A stretch of DNA of 64,000 nt from Dryocosmus kuriphilus (Eukaryota > Arthropoda > Insecta > Hymenoptera > Cynipidae): assembly GCA_038277395.1 (NCBI GenBank), contig CM076197.1:78787951-78851950 (forward strand). Direction: 5' to 3'. A program made the position numbers and the translations under genes. Shown piece by piece: positions 32,777 to 44,403 of this stretch. The notes under the pieces are model-generated. The model searched no databases and had not been told where the DNA came from. It was given only the letters and a program-made list of their open reading frames with translations. Every line of letters starts with the position of its first letter. Position 1 is the first letter of the stretch.

Positions 32777-33576
32777 TATAATCCATGCGCAGATATCGAA
32801 CTAAGCTTTCTCTCAACCATTAACTTCTCCTCGAACCAAGCCGCAGAATTGTCAATACTTGGAAAAAAAATGAGAATTAAAATCATTTTTTGTATTGTGT
32901 CTGATATATTTTTTAATTTACTGTATTTTGCCAAGTATTTCCTATTCTGTGGCTTGACACAAAAAATTTATTTCTGCAATAAAGAAGCAATATTTCAGTT
33001 CCTTTCGCAGTCTGATCGGCCTCGAAGTGCAGTTTACTGTCAACTGTCACATCATCCTCTTCTTTATGTATTTAATGAGAATGTAACTTTAGAAAACTCG
33101 TTAATATTTACATATTCTGAAGAAGTGTAGATAAAAGTCTTCAAATTAGGGTAGTTCATGATAGATTCTTTATTTTTTATAATTCTTACTTATTTCACCA
33201 AAAGAAGGATTTTCTTGTCTTTTTTTTTTTACATTTTAAAGATTTAAGTATGATTGAATGCTGAATAGTTCAAATTAAAATTTCGCTAAATTCGCAGAGT
33301 AACAAATATTCTTTCAAGCAAAAAGTTTTGGAACAGACAGTTATTTTAGGTTAATTACTACGTACAGTCCACTTTAAAATTGAGCGACTTTAAAAATGAT
33401 GTATAAAATTGAGAAAAATATACTGATTGTCATCCATAATGAATTCATTTTCTAAGAGATACAAAAGCTTACTTGAAAAAAAAACTCGAGTAACTCGGGT
33501 TAAAATTATTTATTTAAAAATAACAGGAATTTTTGTGTTTTTATTCGAAACCACCATGTTATGAGACTGTAACGCC
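32777..33576. other. AT-rich, non-coding
   Basis: No gene is recognised. The 93-residue ORF at 32849-33130 has no recognisable domain. Confidence 0.35.
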
Positions 33577-33985
33577 CCCTGAAAAATGGGTGTTATATAG
33601 CCCTTTAGCGAATGGTGACAGGTAATTAGTTCCAAAAAGCGCTACACTGACAGGTAATTAGTTCCCCAAACCGCCACTTCATAACGCACAATGCTTTCTC
33701 TGACATTATTTTACGCTCGCGTAGGGAAAAATAACCAAACCAGATGATGGCGCCACAAATCGCGCCAGATGTCAGTTTAAATTTCACGCCACGACAAGGT
33801 AAAATCACAACAGAATAAGCTAAGATGCTATGCACTTATATGTGAGTCGTATGTTTTCATGTACTAAAGTGCATTTTTGTTTTCATGCAATTACGCAACA
33901 TAAACTCGCAAAATAAACAAATTGTGCTGTGCATATAGGACGTTTTTCCACCACTTCGATAAGGGGTATACACCCATTTTTCGGA
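33577..33985. mobile_element. MITE-like element, ~410 bp
   Basis: GAAAAATGGGTG (33581-33592) and CACCCATTTTTC (33971-33982) are inverted terminal words, with weaker pairing inward (TTATATAGCCCTTT against AAGGGGTATA). Inside, GACAGGTAATTAGTTCC is tandemly duplicated (about 33616 and 33648). There is no coding sequence, and no clear target duplication was found. Confidence 0.5.
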
Positions 33986-34522
33986 CCAATCCTAATCATC
34001 ATTAAAAATATAATTAAAAAAAATAAAAATCAAGCGAATATCGAATATAAAAAATCCAAACAAGTTTTTTAAATAAACAATTTCGACCTTGACATTTTTT
34101 TTTCTAAAGAACGCTTAGATTTTTTCTTCAAAATTCGCATCAATTAGCGATGGGTCTATTTGCGTCGATTTTATAAATCACTTTAAAATGATGAATTTTG
34201 AGATTCACTGTAAGAAAAATACAACCTTAGGCATGTTTTTGGCGTAAAGTCAAGCTGATTTATAAAATCAAATCTTTTAATTCTGTTTCAGAAAAAATTG
34301 ATCTTTTTCATTCAATCTTCATCTTTAATAGCTCATATTATTTCCTAAAAGATTCTTTGCAATTCTACTTGTTTCATTTTTAAATCTGTTCCGATTATTA
34401 TCAATGGTCCCTTTTTTATAGATTTTATAAATCTTGTTAAAAATTGATTAATTTTGAGGTTGACTCTAGAGCGAGACCGTCTTTATATTGTTTTACATTT
34501 TTTATATGCCTACAGTAATTTA
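33986..34522. other. AT-rich with a dispersed ~110 bp repeat
   Basis: 34135-34235 and 34365-34470 share words (TTCGCATCAATTA, GTCGATTTTATAAATC, AATTTTGAGGTTGACT) with each other and with 44265-44370, next to the GPCR exon. This is a small dispersed repeat without coding content. Confidence 0.5.
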
Positions 34523-34755
34523 AGAAAAGAGCCGCGGTGGCTCAGGTGTTAGTGCGCCGGCCTTGCAAGCAAGAGGTCCTCCGGGGTTCAAATCCTGAGT
34601 CGGGGGTACCAATAAAGTTTTCTTTTTATGTACTTCTACCGAGGCTCTCGTGGTTCGGAACCCACGTAAAAATGTAGGTCCTCTCATAAAGAGGCCAGTG
34701 ATCTTTTCAGGGAAGATGCTTCATGTCGAGGGGCAAATTGCTTGTTAAGAAAAGA

Positions 34756-34830
34756 GCCCCGGTGGCTCAGGTGGTAGTGCGCCGGCCTTGCAAGCAAGAG
34801 GTCCTCCGGGGTTCGAATCCTGAGTCGGGG
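34756..34830 (+). ncRNA. tRNA-Ala(TGC)-like Pol III unit (representative, unit 2)
   Basis: The A box TGGCTCAGGTGG (from 34763) and B box GGTTCGAATCC (34810-34820) match the Pol III consensus. The anticodon position (34-36, bases 34789-34791) reads TGC in a CTTGCAA loop, which would be alanine. A terminator, TTTTCTTTTT, follows at 34844-34853. The fold is degenerate: acceptor six of seven pairs with 1:72 lost, D stem three of four, anticodon stem three of five (CCGGC/GCAAG), T stem three of five, and a variable region three bases too long. It is therefore probably a tRNA-derived SINE-like unit that may be transcribed, not a functional tRNA. All 34 units share these features. Confidence 0.65.
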
Positions 34831-34843
34831 GGTACCAATAAAG

Positions 34844-34853
34844 TTTTCTTTTT
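34844..34853 (+). terminator. Pol III T-run terminator (repeated in every unit)
   Basis: TTTTCTTTTT lies 13 bases after the tRNA-like part. The same run follows nearly every one of the 34 units, so each unit has a complete internal promoter and terminator. Confidence 0.6.
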
Positions 34854-37800
34854 ATGTACTTCTACCGAGGCTCTCGTGGTTCGGAACCCACATAAAAATG
34901 TAGGTCCTCTCATAAAGAGGCCAGTGATCTTTTCGGGGAAGATGCTTCATGTCGAGGGGCAAATTGCTTGTTAAGAAAAGAGCCCCGGTGGCTCAGGTGG
35001 TAGTGCGCCGGCCTTGCAAGCAAGAGGTCCTCCGGGGTTCGAATCCTGAGTGGGGGTACCAATAAAGTTTTCTTTTTATGTACTTCTACCGAGGCTCTCG
35101 TGGTTCGGAACCCACATAAAAATGTAGGTCCTCTCATAAAGAGGCCAGTGATCTTTTCGGGGAAGATGCTTCATGTCGAGGGGCAAATTGCTTGTTAAGA
35201 AAAGAGCCCCGGTGGCTCAGGTGGTAGTGCGCCGGCCTTGCAAGCAAGAGGTCCTCCGGGGTTCAAATCCTGAGTCGGGGGGTACCAATAAAGTTTTCTT
35301 TTTATGTACTTCTACCGAGGCTCTCGTGGTTCGGAACCCACATAAAAATGTAGGTCCTCTCATAAAGAGGCCAGTGATCTTTTCGGGGAAGATGCTTCAT
35401 GTCGAGGGGCAAATTGCTTGTTAAGAAAAGAGCCCCGGTGGCTCAGGTGGTAGTGCGCCGGCCTTGCAAGCAAGAGGTCCTCCGGGGTTGCGAATCCTGA
35501 GTGGGGGGTACCAATAAAGTTTTTTTTTTATGTACTTCTACGAGGCTTCGTGGTTCGGAACCCACATCCTGAGGCCAGTGATCTTTTCGGGGAAGATGCT
35601 TCATGTCGAGGGGCAAATTGCTTGTTAAGAAAAGAGCCCCGGTGGCTCAGGTGGTAGTGCGCCGGCCTTGCAAGCAAGAGTCCTCCGGGGTTCAAATCCT
35701 GAGTCGGGGGGGGGGTACCAATAAAGTTTTCTTTTTATGTACTTCTACCGAGGCTCTCGTGGTTCGGAACCCACGTAAAAATGTAGGTCCTCTCATAAAG
35801 AGGCCAGTGATCTTTTCGGGGAAGATGCTTCATGTCGAGGGGCAAATTGCTTGTTAAGAAAAGAGCCCCGGTGGCTCAGGTGGTAGTGCGCCGGCCTTGC
35901 AAGCAAGAGGTCCTCCGGGGTTCAAATCCTGAGTCGGGGACGGGGTACCAATAAAGTTTTCTTTTTATGTACTTCTACCGAGGCTCTCGTGGTTCGGAAC
36001 CCACGTAAAAATGTAGGTCCTCTCATAAAGAGGCCAGTGATCTTTTCGGGGAAGATGCTTCATGTCGAGGGGCAAATTGCTTGTTAAGAAAAGGAGCCCC
36101 GGTGGCTCAGGTGGTAGTGCGCCGGCCTTGCAAGCAAGAGGTCCTCCGGGGTTCGAATCCTGAGTCGGGGGGTACCAATAAAGTTTTCTTTTTATGTACT
36201 TCTACCGAGGCTCTCGTGGTTCGGAACCCACGTAAAAATGTAGGTCCTCTCATAAAGAGGCCAGTGATCTTTTCGGAGAAGATGCTTCATGTCGAGGGGC
36301 AAATTGCTTGTTAAGAAAAGAGCCCCGGTGACTCAGGTGGTAGTGCGCCGGCCTTGCAAGCAAGAGGTCCTCCGGGGTTCGAATCCTGAGTCGGGGGGTA
36401 CCAATAAAGTTTTCTTTTTATGTACTTCTACCGAGGCTCTCGTGGTTCGGAACCCACATAAAAATGTAGGTCCTCTCATAAAGAGGCCAGTGATCTTTTC
36501 GGGGAAGATGCTCCATGTCGAGGGGCAAATTGCTTGTTAAGAAAAGAGCCCCGGTGGCTCAGGTGGTAGTGCGCCGGCCTTGCAAGCAAGAGGTCCTCCG
36601 GGGTTCAAATCCTGAGTCGGGGGGGTACCAATAAAGTTTTCCTTTTATGTACTTCTACCGAGGCTCTCGTGGTTCGGAACCCACGTAAAAATGTAGGTCC
36701 TCTCATAAAGAGGCCAGTGATCTTTTCGGGGAAGATGCTTCATGTCGAGGGGCAAATTGCTTGTTAAGAAAAGAGCCCCGGTGGCTCAGGTGGTAGTGCG
36801 CCGGCCTTGCAAGCAAGAGGTCCTCCGGGGTTCAAATCCTGAGTCGGGGGGGTACCAATAAAGTTTTCTTTTTATGTACTTCTACCGAGGCTCTCGTGGT
36901 TCGGAACCCACGTAAAAATGTAGGTCCTCTCATAAAGAGGCCAGTGATCTTTTCGGGGAAGATGCTTCATGTCGAGGGGCAAATTGCTGTTAAGAAAAAG
37001 GAGCCCCGGTGGCTCAGGTGGTAGTGCGCCGGCCTTGCAAGCAAGAGGTCCTCCGGGGTTCGAAATCCTGAGTCGGGGGTACCAATAAAGTTTTCTTTTT
37101 ATGTACTTCTACCGAGGCTCTCGTGGTTCGGAACCCACGTAAAAATGTAGGTCCTCTCATAAAGAGGCCAGTGATCTTTTCGGAGAAGATGCTTCATGTC
37201 GAGGGGCAAATTGCTTGTTAAGAAAAGAGCCCCGGTGGCTCAGGTGGTAGTGCGCCGGCCTTGCAAGCAAGAGGTCCTCCGGGGTTCGAATCCTGAGTCG
37301 GGGGTACCAATAAAGTTTTCTTTTTATGTACTTCTACCGAGGCTCTCGTGGTTCGGAACCCACATAAAAATGTAGGTCCTCTCATAAAGAGGCCAGTGAT
37401 CTTTTCGGGGAAGATGCTTCATGTCGAGGGGCAAATTTCTTGTTAAGAAAAGAGCCCCGGTGGCTCAGGTGGTAGGGCGCCGGCCTTGCAAGCAAGAGGT
37501 CCTCCGGGGTTCAAATCCTGAGTCGGGGGGTACCAATAAAGTTTTCTTTTTATGTACTTCTACCGAGGCTCTCGTGGTTCGGAACCCACGTAAAAATGTA
37601 GGTCCTCTCATAAAGAGGCCAGTGATCTTTTCGGGGAAGATGCTTCATGTCGAGGGGCAAATTGCTTGTTAAGAAAAGAGCCCCGGTGGCTCAGGTGGTA
37701 GTGCGCCGGCCTTGCAAGCAAGAGGTCCTCCGGGGTTCAAATCCTGAGTCGGGGGGTACCAATAAAGTTTTCTTTTTATGTACTTCTACCGAGGCTCTCG

Positions 37801-40800
37801 TGGTTCGGAACCCACATAAAAATGTAGGTCCTCTCATAAAGAGGCCAGTGATCTTTTCGGGGAAGATGCTTCATGTCGAGGGGCAAATTGCTTGTTAAGA
37901 AAAGAGCCCCGGTGGCTCAGGTGGTAGTGCGCCGGCCTTGCAAGCAAGAGGTCCTCCGGGGTTCAAATCCTGAGTCGGGTACCGAATCTTTCAGGTACCA
38001 ATAAAGTTTTCTTTTTATGTTACCGAGGCTCTCGTGGTTCGGAACCCACGTAAAAATGTAGGTCCTCTCATAAAGGCCAGTGATCTTTTCGGGGAAGATG
38101 CTTCATGTCGAGGGGCAAATTGCTTGTTAAGAAAAGAGCCCCGGTGGCTCAGGTGGTAGTGCGCCGGCCTTGCAAGCAAGAGGTCCTCCGGGGTTCAAAT
38201 CCTGAGTCGGGGGGTACCAATAAAGTTTTCTTTTTATGTACTTCTACCGAGGCTCTCGTGGTTCGGAACCCCACGTAAAAATGTAGGTCCTCTCATAAAG
38301 AGGCCAGTGATCTTTTCGGGGAAGATGCTTCATGTCGAGGGGCAAATTGCTTGTTAAGAAAAGAGCCCCGGTGGCTCAGGTGGTAGTGCGCCGGCCTTGC
38401 AAGCAAGAGGTCCTCCGGGGTTCAAATCCTGAGTCGGGGGTGGTACCAATAAAGTTTTCTTTTTATGTACTTCTACTGAGGCTCTCGTGGTTCGGAACCC
38501 ACGTAAAAATGTAGGTCCTCTCATAAAGAGGCCAGTGATCTTTTCGGGGAAGATGCTTCATGTCGAGGGGCAAATTGCTTGTTAAGAAAGGAGCCCCGGT
38601 GGCTCAGGTGGTAGTGCGTCGGCCTTGCAAGCAAGAGGTCCTCCGGGGTTCAAATCCTGAGTCGGGGGGTGGCTCAGGGGTACCAATAAAGTTTTCTAAT
38701 TTTCTATTTATGTACTTCTACCGAGGCTCTCGTGGTTCGGAACCCACGTAAAAATGTAGGTCCTCTCATAAAGAGGCCAGTGATCTTTTCGGGGAAGATG
38801 CTTCATGTCGAGGGGCAAATTGCTTGTTAAGAAAAGAGCCCCGGTGGCTCAGGTGGTAGTGCGCCGGCCTTGCAAGCAAGAGGTCCTCCGGGGTTCAAAT
38901 CCTGAGTCGGGGGGTACCAATAAAGTTTTCTTTTTATGTACTTCTACCGAGGCTCTCGTGGTTCGGAACCCACGTAAAAATGTAGGTCCTCTCATAAAGA
39001 GGCCAGTGATCTTTTCGGGGAAGATGCTTCATGTCGAGGGGCAAATTGCTTGTTAAGAAAAGAGCCCCGGTGGCTCAGGTGGTAGTGCGCCGGCCTTGCA
39101 AGCAAGAGGTCCTCCGGGGTTCAAATCCTGAGTCGGGGGGGGTACCAATAAAGTTTTCTTTTTATGTACTTCTACTGAGGCTCTCGTGGTTCGGAACCCA
39201 CGTAAAAATGTAGGTCCTCTCATAAAGAGGCCAGTGATCTTTTCGGGGAAGATGCTTCATGTCGAGGGGCAAATTGCTTGTTAAGAAAAGAGCCCCGGTG
39301 GCTCAGGTGGTAGTGCGCCGGCCTTGCAAGCAAGAGGTCCTCCGGGGTTCAAATCCTGAGTCGGGGGTACCAATAAAGTTTTCTTTTTATGTACTTCTAC
39401 CGAGGCTCTCGTGGTTCGGAACCACGTAAAAATGTAGGTCCTCTCATAAAGAGGCCAGTGATCTTTTCGGGGAAGATGCTTCATGTCGAGGGGCAAATTG
39501 CTTGTTAAGAAAAGAGCCCCGGTGGCTCAGGTGGTAGTGCGCCGGCCTTGCAAGCAAGAGGTCCTCCGGGGTTCAAATCCTGAGTCGGGGGGTACCAATA
39601 AAGTTTTCTTTTTATGTACTTCTACCGAGGCTCTCGTGGTTCGGAACCCACGTAAAAATGTAGGTCCTCTCATAAAGAGGCCAGTGATCTTTTCGGGGAA
39701 GATGCTTCATGTCGAGGGGCAAATTGCTTGTTAAGAAAAGAGCCCCGGTGGCTCAGGTGGTAGTGCGCCGGCCTTGCAAGCAAGAGGTCCTCCGGGGTTC
39801 AAATCCTGAGTCGGGGGTACCAATAAAGTTTTCTTTTTATGTACTTCTACTGAGGCTCTCGTGGTTCGGAACCCACGTAAAAATGTAGGTCCTCTCATAA
39901 AGAGGCCAGTGATCTTTTCGGGGAAGATGCTTCATGTCGAGGGGCAAATTGCTTGTTAAGAAAGGAGCCCCGGTGGCTCAGGTGGTAGTGCGCCGGCCTT
40001 GCAAGCAAGAGGTCCTCCGGGGTTCGAATCCTGAGTCGGGGGTACCAATAAAGTTTTCTTTTTATGTACTTCTACGAGGCTCTCGTGGTTCGGAACCCAC
40101 GTAAAAATGTAGGTCCTCTCATAAAGAGGCCAGTGATCTTTTCGGGGAAGATGCTTCATGTCGAGGGGCAAATTGCTTGTTAAGAAAAGAGCCCCGGTGG
40201 CTCAGGTGGTAGTGCGCCGGCCTTGCAAGCAAGAGGTCCTCCGGGGTTCAAATCCTGAGTCGGGGGTACCAATAAAGTTTTCTTTTTATGTACTTCTACC
40301 GAGGCTCTCGTGGTTCGGAACCCACGTAAAAATGTAGGTCCTCTCATAAAGAGGCCAGTGATCTTTTCGGGGAAGATGCTTCATGTCGAGGGGCAAATTG
40401 CTTGTTAAGAAAAGAGCCCGGTGGCTCAGGTGGTAGTGCGCCGGCCTTGCAAGCAAGAGGTCCTCCGGGGTTCAAATCCTGAGTCGGGGGGGTACCAATA
40501 AAGTTTTCTTTTTATGTACTTCTACCGAGGCTCTCGTGGTTCGGAACCCACGTAAAAATGTAGGTCCTCTCATAAAGAGGCCAGTGATCTTTTCGGGGAT
40601 GATGCTTCATGTCGAGGGGCAAATTGCTTGTTAAGAAAAGAGCCCCGGTGGCTCAGGTGGTAGTGCGCCGGCCTTGCAAGCAAGAGGTCCTCCGGGGTTC
40701 AAATCCTGAGTCGGGGGTACCCAATAAAGTTTTCTTTTTATGTACTTCTACTGAGGCTCTCGTGGTTCGGAACCCACGTAAAAATGTAGGTCCTCTCATA

Positions 40801-42247
40801 AAGAGGCCAGTGATCTTTTCGGGGAAGATGCTTCATGTCGAGGGGCAAATTGCTTGTTAAGAAAGGAGCCCCGGTGGCTCAGGTGGTAGTGCGCCGGCCT
40901 TGCAAGCAAGAGGTCCTCCGGGGTTCGAATCCTGATTCGGGGGGGGTACCAATAAAGTTTTCTTTTTATGTACTTCTACCGAGGCTCTCGTGGTTCGGAA
41001 CCCACGTAAAAATGTAGGTCCAGCTATCAAAAAGAGGTCTTTTCTCCGCGGTCTAAAAAAAATGGGGATCTTTTCGGGGGAAGGATGCTTCATGTCGAGG
41101 GGCAAATTGCTTGTTAAGAAAAGAGCCCGGTGGCTCAGGTGGTAGTGCGCCGGCCTTGCAAGCAAGAGGTCCTCCGGGGTTCAAATCCTGAGTCGGGGGG
41201 TACCAATAAAGTTTTCTTTTTATGTACTTCTACCGAGGCTCTCGTGGTTCGGAACCCACGTAAAAATGTAGGTCCTCTCATAAAGAGGCCAGTGATCTTT
41301 TCGGGGAAGATGCTTCATGTCGAGGGGCAAATTGCTTGTTAAGAAAAGAGCCCCGGTGGCTCAGGTGGTAGTGCGCCGGCCTTGCAAGCAAGAGGTCCTC
41401 CGGGGTTCAAATCCTGAGTCGGGGGGGTACCAATAAAGTTTTCTTTTTATGTACTTCTACCGAGGCTCTCGTGGTTCGGAACCCACGTAAAAATGTAGGT
41501 CCTCTCATAAAGAGGCCAGTGATCTTTTCGGGGAAGATGCTTCATGTCGAGGGGCAAATTGCTTGTTAAGAAAAGAGCCCCGGTGGCTCAGGTGGTAGTG
41601 CGCCGGCCTTGCAAGCAAGAGGTCCTCCGGGGTTCAAATCCTGAGTCGGGGGGGTACCAATAAAGTTTTCTTTTTATGTACTTCTACTGAGGCTCTCGTG
41701 GTTCGGAACCCACGTAAAAATGTAGGTCCTCTCATAAAGAGGCCAGTGATCTTTTCGGGGAAGATGCTTCATGTCGAGGGGCAAATTGCTTGTTAAGAAA
41801 GGAGCCCCGGTGGCTCAGGTGGTAGTGCGCCGGCCTTGCAAGCAAGAGGTCCTCCGGGGTTCGAATCCTGAGTCGGGGGGGTACCAATAAAGTTTTCTTT
41901 TTATGTACTTCTACCGAGGCTCTCGTGGTTCGGAACCCACGTAAAAATGTAGGTCCTCTCATAAAGAGGCCAGTGATCTTTTCGGGGAAGATGCTTCATG
42001 TCGAGGGGCAAATTGCTTGTTAAGAAAAGAGCCCCGGTGGCTCAGGTGGTAGTGCGCCGGCCTTGCAAGCAAGAGGTCTTCCGGGGTTCGAATCCTGAGT
42101 CGGGGGGGTACCAATAAAGTTTTCTTTCTATGTACTTCTACCGAGGCTCTCGTGGATCGGAACCCACGTAAAAATGTAGGTCCCCTCATAAAGAGGCCAG
42201 TGATCTTTTCGGGGAAGATGCTTCATGTCGAGGGGCAAATTGCTTGT

Positions 42248-42705
42248 GGGTCACTGGACCGCGATTTTGAAAGATTCATTTGTAATTGTTCTAGAAGACT
42301 GTCAAAAACCTGTAAAAGGGAAGAGAGTATAAACTAATATCACAGTAATTTGGGAACAAACATAACTAAGGAAACTGTTTATTTAATACATTTTCTATAG
42401 GTTTTTGTGTTTTAGCTTCAGAGTTAGGTAAAAGCTGCAATTTGCATACAATTTTAATGATCAAGTACTGATTTGGTTGTGTGAAGGATTTTGAAAGATT
42501 CTGTGCAATCTTGTTTGGTTGGGTTTTATTTAAAAATTTTTTTAGAAATCATACACGGGAAAAAAGTTGACTGTCTTACAGAATTTTTTGTTCTAATTCT
42601 GAAAACGGATTTGATGAGAAGGCATCATGGAACTAACAAAATTACCTTGACAAGGTGTTTGGAAAATTGGCATTATGGAGACATGTGAAATTGATGTTTT
42701 ATATA
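42248..42705. other. AT-rich, non-coding
   Basis: No gene is recognised. The sequence leaves the array abruptly after CAAATTGCTTGT. Confidence 0.4.
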
Positions 42706-43528
42706 GGGGAGAGTGCGCTATACTGGATAAGAGAAGTTTTGACTTCATAATACTTAAGCATTTTAACCAAAAAAGGATTGTATTACGTACCAAACTAAAG
42801 ATAAAATATTCGTTTAAACAATACAGGCACCGCAACATAGATTAAATCAGATATGTGTCAATTATTAATTTTTTTTCAGAACCAGTGCACTTTTATCCAA
42901 ATGAGGATTTTGGACCACGATCTGGATAATCGTGTAGTGTCTTTCTATTAATATGAACAATATTTTAAATTATTTTGTCAAAAATACGTTGGCTCCAACC
43001 TGTGCCGTATCTACGATTATTATCAGGTAGGCAAGGTACACATATATGTTCATTTGTTTCTGACTTTTTAGTTCATAACACTCAGTCGTAACAACATAAA
43101 AAAAAATCACTTCCGCATATAAATCTAACCCTTCACGAATTACCCAGATCGGGACACATGACACTGCGAATATAAAAACATATTAATTACGTTGTTACTC
43201 AAAATTAGAAGACTCCTTCTGTGAAAATGTTTAAGCTCGAGTGTCCTGCGAACACAAAGAACAAAAAAAAAACAATTACACAAAATTTTGTCTCAGTAGA
43301 AACTGAAAAAATTACCAGAGGATAAAAGTTACTTCGCCATGCATAAAATACATTAAACATTTTTTTAAATTTAATAACCACAAGTAAGTGGTAACAAATT
43401 CTGGTATAATGTTTTTTTGATAATGTTACTTATAAAAAAAAATACTACACTTCGTTTAATTCAAATATAATGTTATTTTTTACGCATTATTCAGTTGAGG
43501 AACCTATTCATCTGAGGACACTCTCATC
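42706..43528. mobile_element. TIR element of ~820 bp (copy A), TA-flanked
   Basis: It starts GGGGAGAGTGCGCTATACTGG after a TA and ends GAGGACACTCTCATC before a TA. The whole length aligns with the interrupted copy at 47418-51218, including GGATAAGAGAAGTTTTGACT, CAGAACCAGTGCACT, GTCAAAAATACGTTGGCTCC, GACTCCTTCTGTG and ACCAGAGGATAAAAGTTACT. It is non-autonomous: the ORFs inside (for example 42970-43164) are not protein-like. The terminal motif GAGAGT(A/G)CCC and the TA flanks suggest a Tc1/mariner/pogo-mobilised element. Confidence 0.75.
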
Positions 43529-43639
43529 TACATCGTTTCTTTGTGTGAGCAATGTGAATAGCTGCACTACTTAGATAGTTTGAAAATTTATTTATCGTGG
43601 CTGTTTGAAGTTTCACACCAAAGTTTTCTCAATTTATAG

Positions 43640-43972
43640 CATGGAGTAATAGTATGGAGACCAAACGCCAACGCACGCACGTGTGGAAAGTGGTTCCAAG
43701 TTTTCCAGCCATATTAAAGGGGAAGGAATAGCTGTGAGAGCTGCGAGGAGCTGAAAGACTTTTTTGATTGGTTGGTTATACATAATTCAAATTTACCGCC
43801 AAAACCCCACCAGTAAAAAATCTCTCGCAGCTCTCACAGATATTCGGTATTCCATTTAAATCGAAGCGAACACCTTTACCATTTAGCTTAAGTTTTTCCC
43901 CTTTACATATGTCTGGAAAAATTGGCAACACTTGTGTGACACATAGTTCTGTCTCCTTACTATTACTCCATG
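43640..43972. mobile_element. MITE with 8 bp target-site duplication (hAT-like)
   Basis: The inverted ends CATGGAGTAATAGTA (43640) and TACTATTACTCCATG (to 43972) continue inward as TGGAGAC/GTCTCC. An internal pair, AGCTGTGAGAGCTGCGAG/CTCTCGCAGCTCTCACAG, lies nearer the centre. The octamer ATTTATAG occurs directly outside both ends (43632-43639 and 43973-43980). An 8 bp duplication is typical of hAT and P-type elements. No coding sequence is present. Confidence 0.85.
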
Positions 43973-44397
43973 ATTTATAGAAACAAAATCTTCTTAAATT
44001 TAAGAAAACAATAACTATGTCATAAAGTGTGAAGCTCTCTCAAATAAAAATACAACTTCATATTTTAGATTTGTTTTGTCAGTGAGTGAAGTAATCTGCT
44101 GGTTCGATAGACAGCTTATATTATTTTTCTTCCGTGTACAATTCTTATTTTTGTAAAGAAATTTTTTCTTAAATAATTTAATTTTAATAAAGCCCAGCCA
44201 AACATAATTGCAAAGAATCTTTCAGTAAATACAATCAGCACTTGATCCTAAAGCATGCATCGATTTCTCCTTTAAAATTCGCAGCAATTAATATTAGGCT
44301 TTTTTTCGTCGATTTTATAAAATCATTTGAAAAATGACTCAATTTTGAAGTTGTCTGTACGTAGTGAACATTCTTAAATAAATTGAAATAAAATGAA

Positions 44398-44403
44398 ACT
44401 CAC
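44398..44403 (-). promoter_or_regulatory. 5' splice site (donor) of the GPCR exon
   Basis: The minus strand reads GATTAG|GTGAGT, an almost ideal donor. Read-through would meet a stop at once, which supports splicing here. Confidence 0.8.

Larger units (their letters stand above)
34523..42247 (+). repeat. tandem array of 34 tRNA-like Pol III units, ~227 bp period
   Basis: Each unit reads AAGAAAAGA, a 75-base tRNA-like sequence, GTACCAATAAAG, TTTTCTTTTT, a spacer with two short hairpins (CGTGG/CCACG and CCTCT/AGAGG), and GTCGAGGGGCAAATTGCTTG. tRNA-like parts start at 34531, 34756, 34982, 35206, 35432, 35636, 35865, 36096, 36322, 36548, 36775, 37003, 37229, 37454, 37680, 37906, 38138, 38365, 38593, 38838, 39064, 39292, 39516, 39742, 39967, 40191, 40416, 40642, 40868, 41125, 41350, 41577, 41804 and 42031. 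Units are nearly identical. Exceptions: unit 1 (GCCGCGG, GTGTTAG), unit 5 (insertion in the B box), unit 9 (A box GACTCAGG), units 27 and 30 (one C lost), unit 29 (rearranged spacer). An 83-residue ORF that recurs in most units is a by-product. Confidence 0.95.

Noticed and set aside
34756..34830. Functional tRNA-Ala(TGC) gene
   Set aside because: Anticodon and T stems each have two mismatches, the variable region is too long, and pair 1:72 is lost. I keep it as tRNA-like only.
34723..42241. Conserved 83-residue ORF repeated in most units
   Set aside because: It is longer than the 227 bp period, overlaps its own neighbours, covers the tRNA-like part, and breaks with every one-base indel. It is conserved only because the DNA is.
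34523..42247. CRISPR-like array of regularly spaced repeats
   Set aside because: Repeat and spacer are both nearly identical in every unit, the genome is eukaryotic and the unit is a 227 bp satellite. No cas genes are present.
42970..43164. Small protein with a similar ORF at 50491-50679
   Set aside because: The similarity reflects the two copies of the TIR element. Codon-level conservation is not evident.
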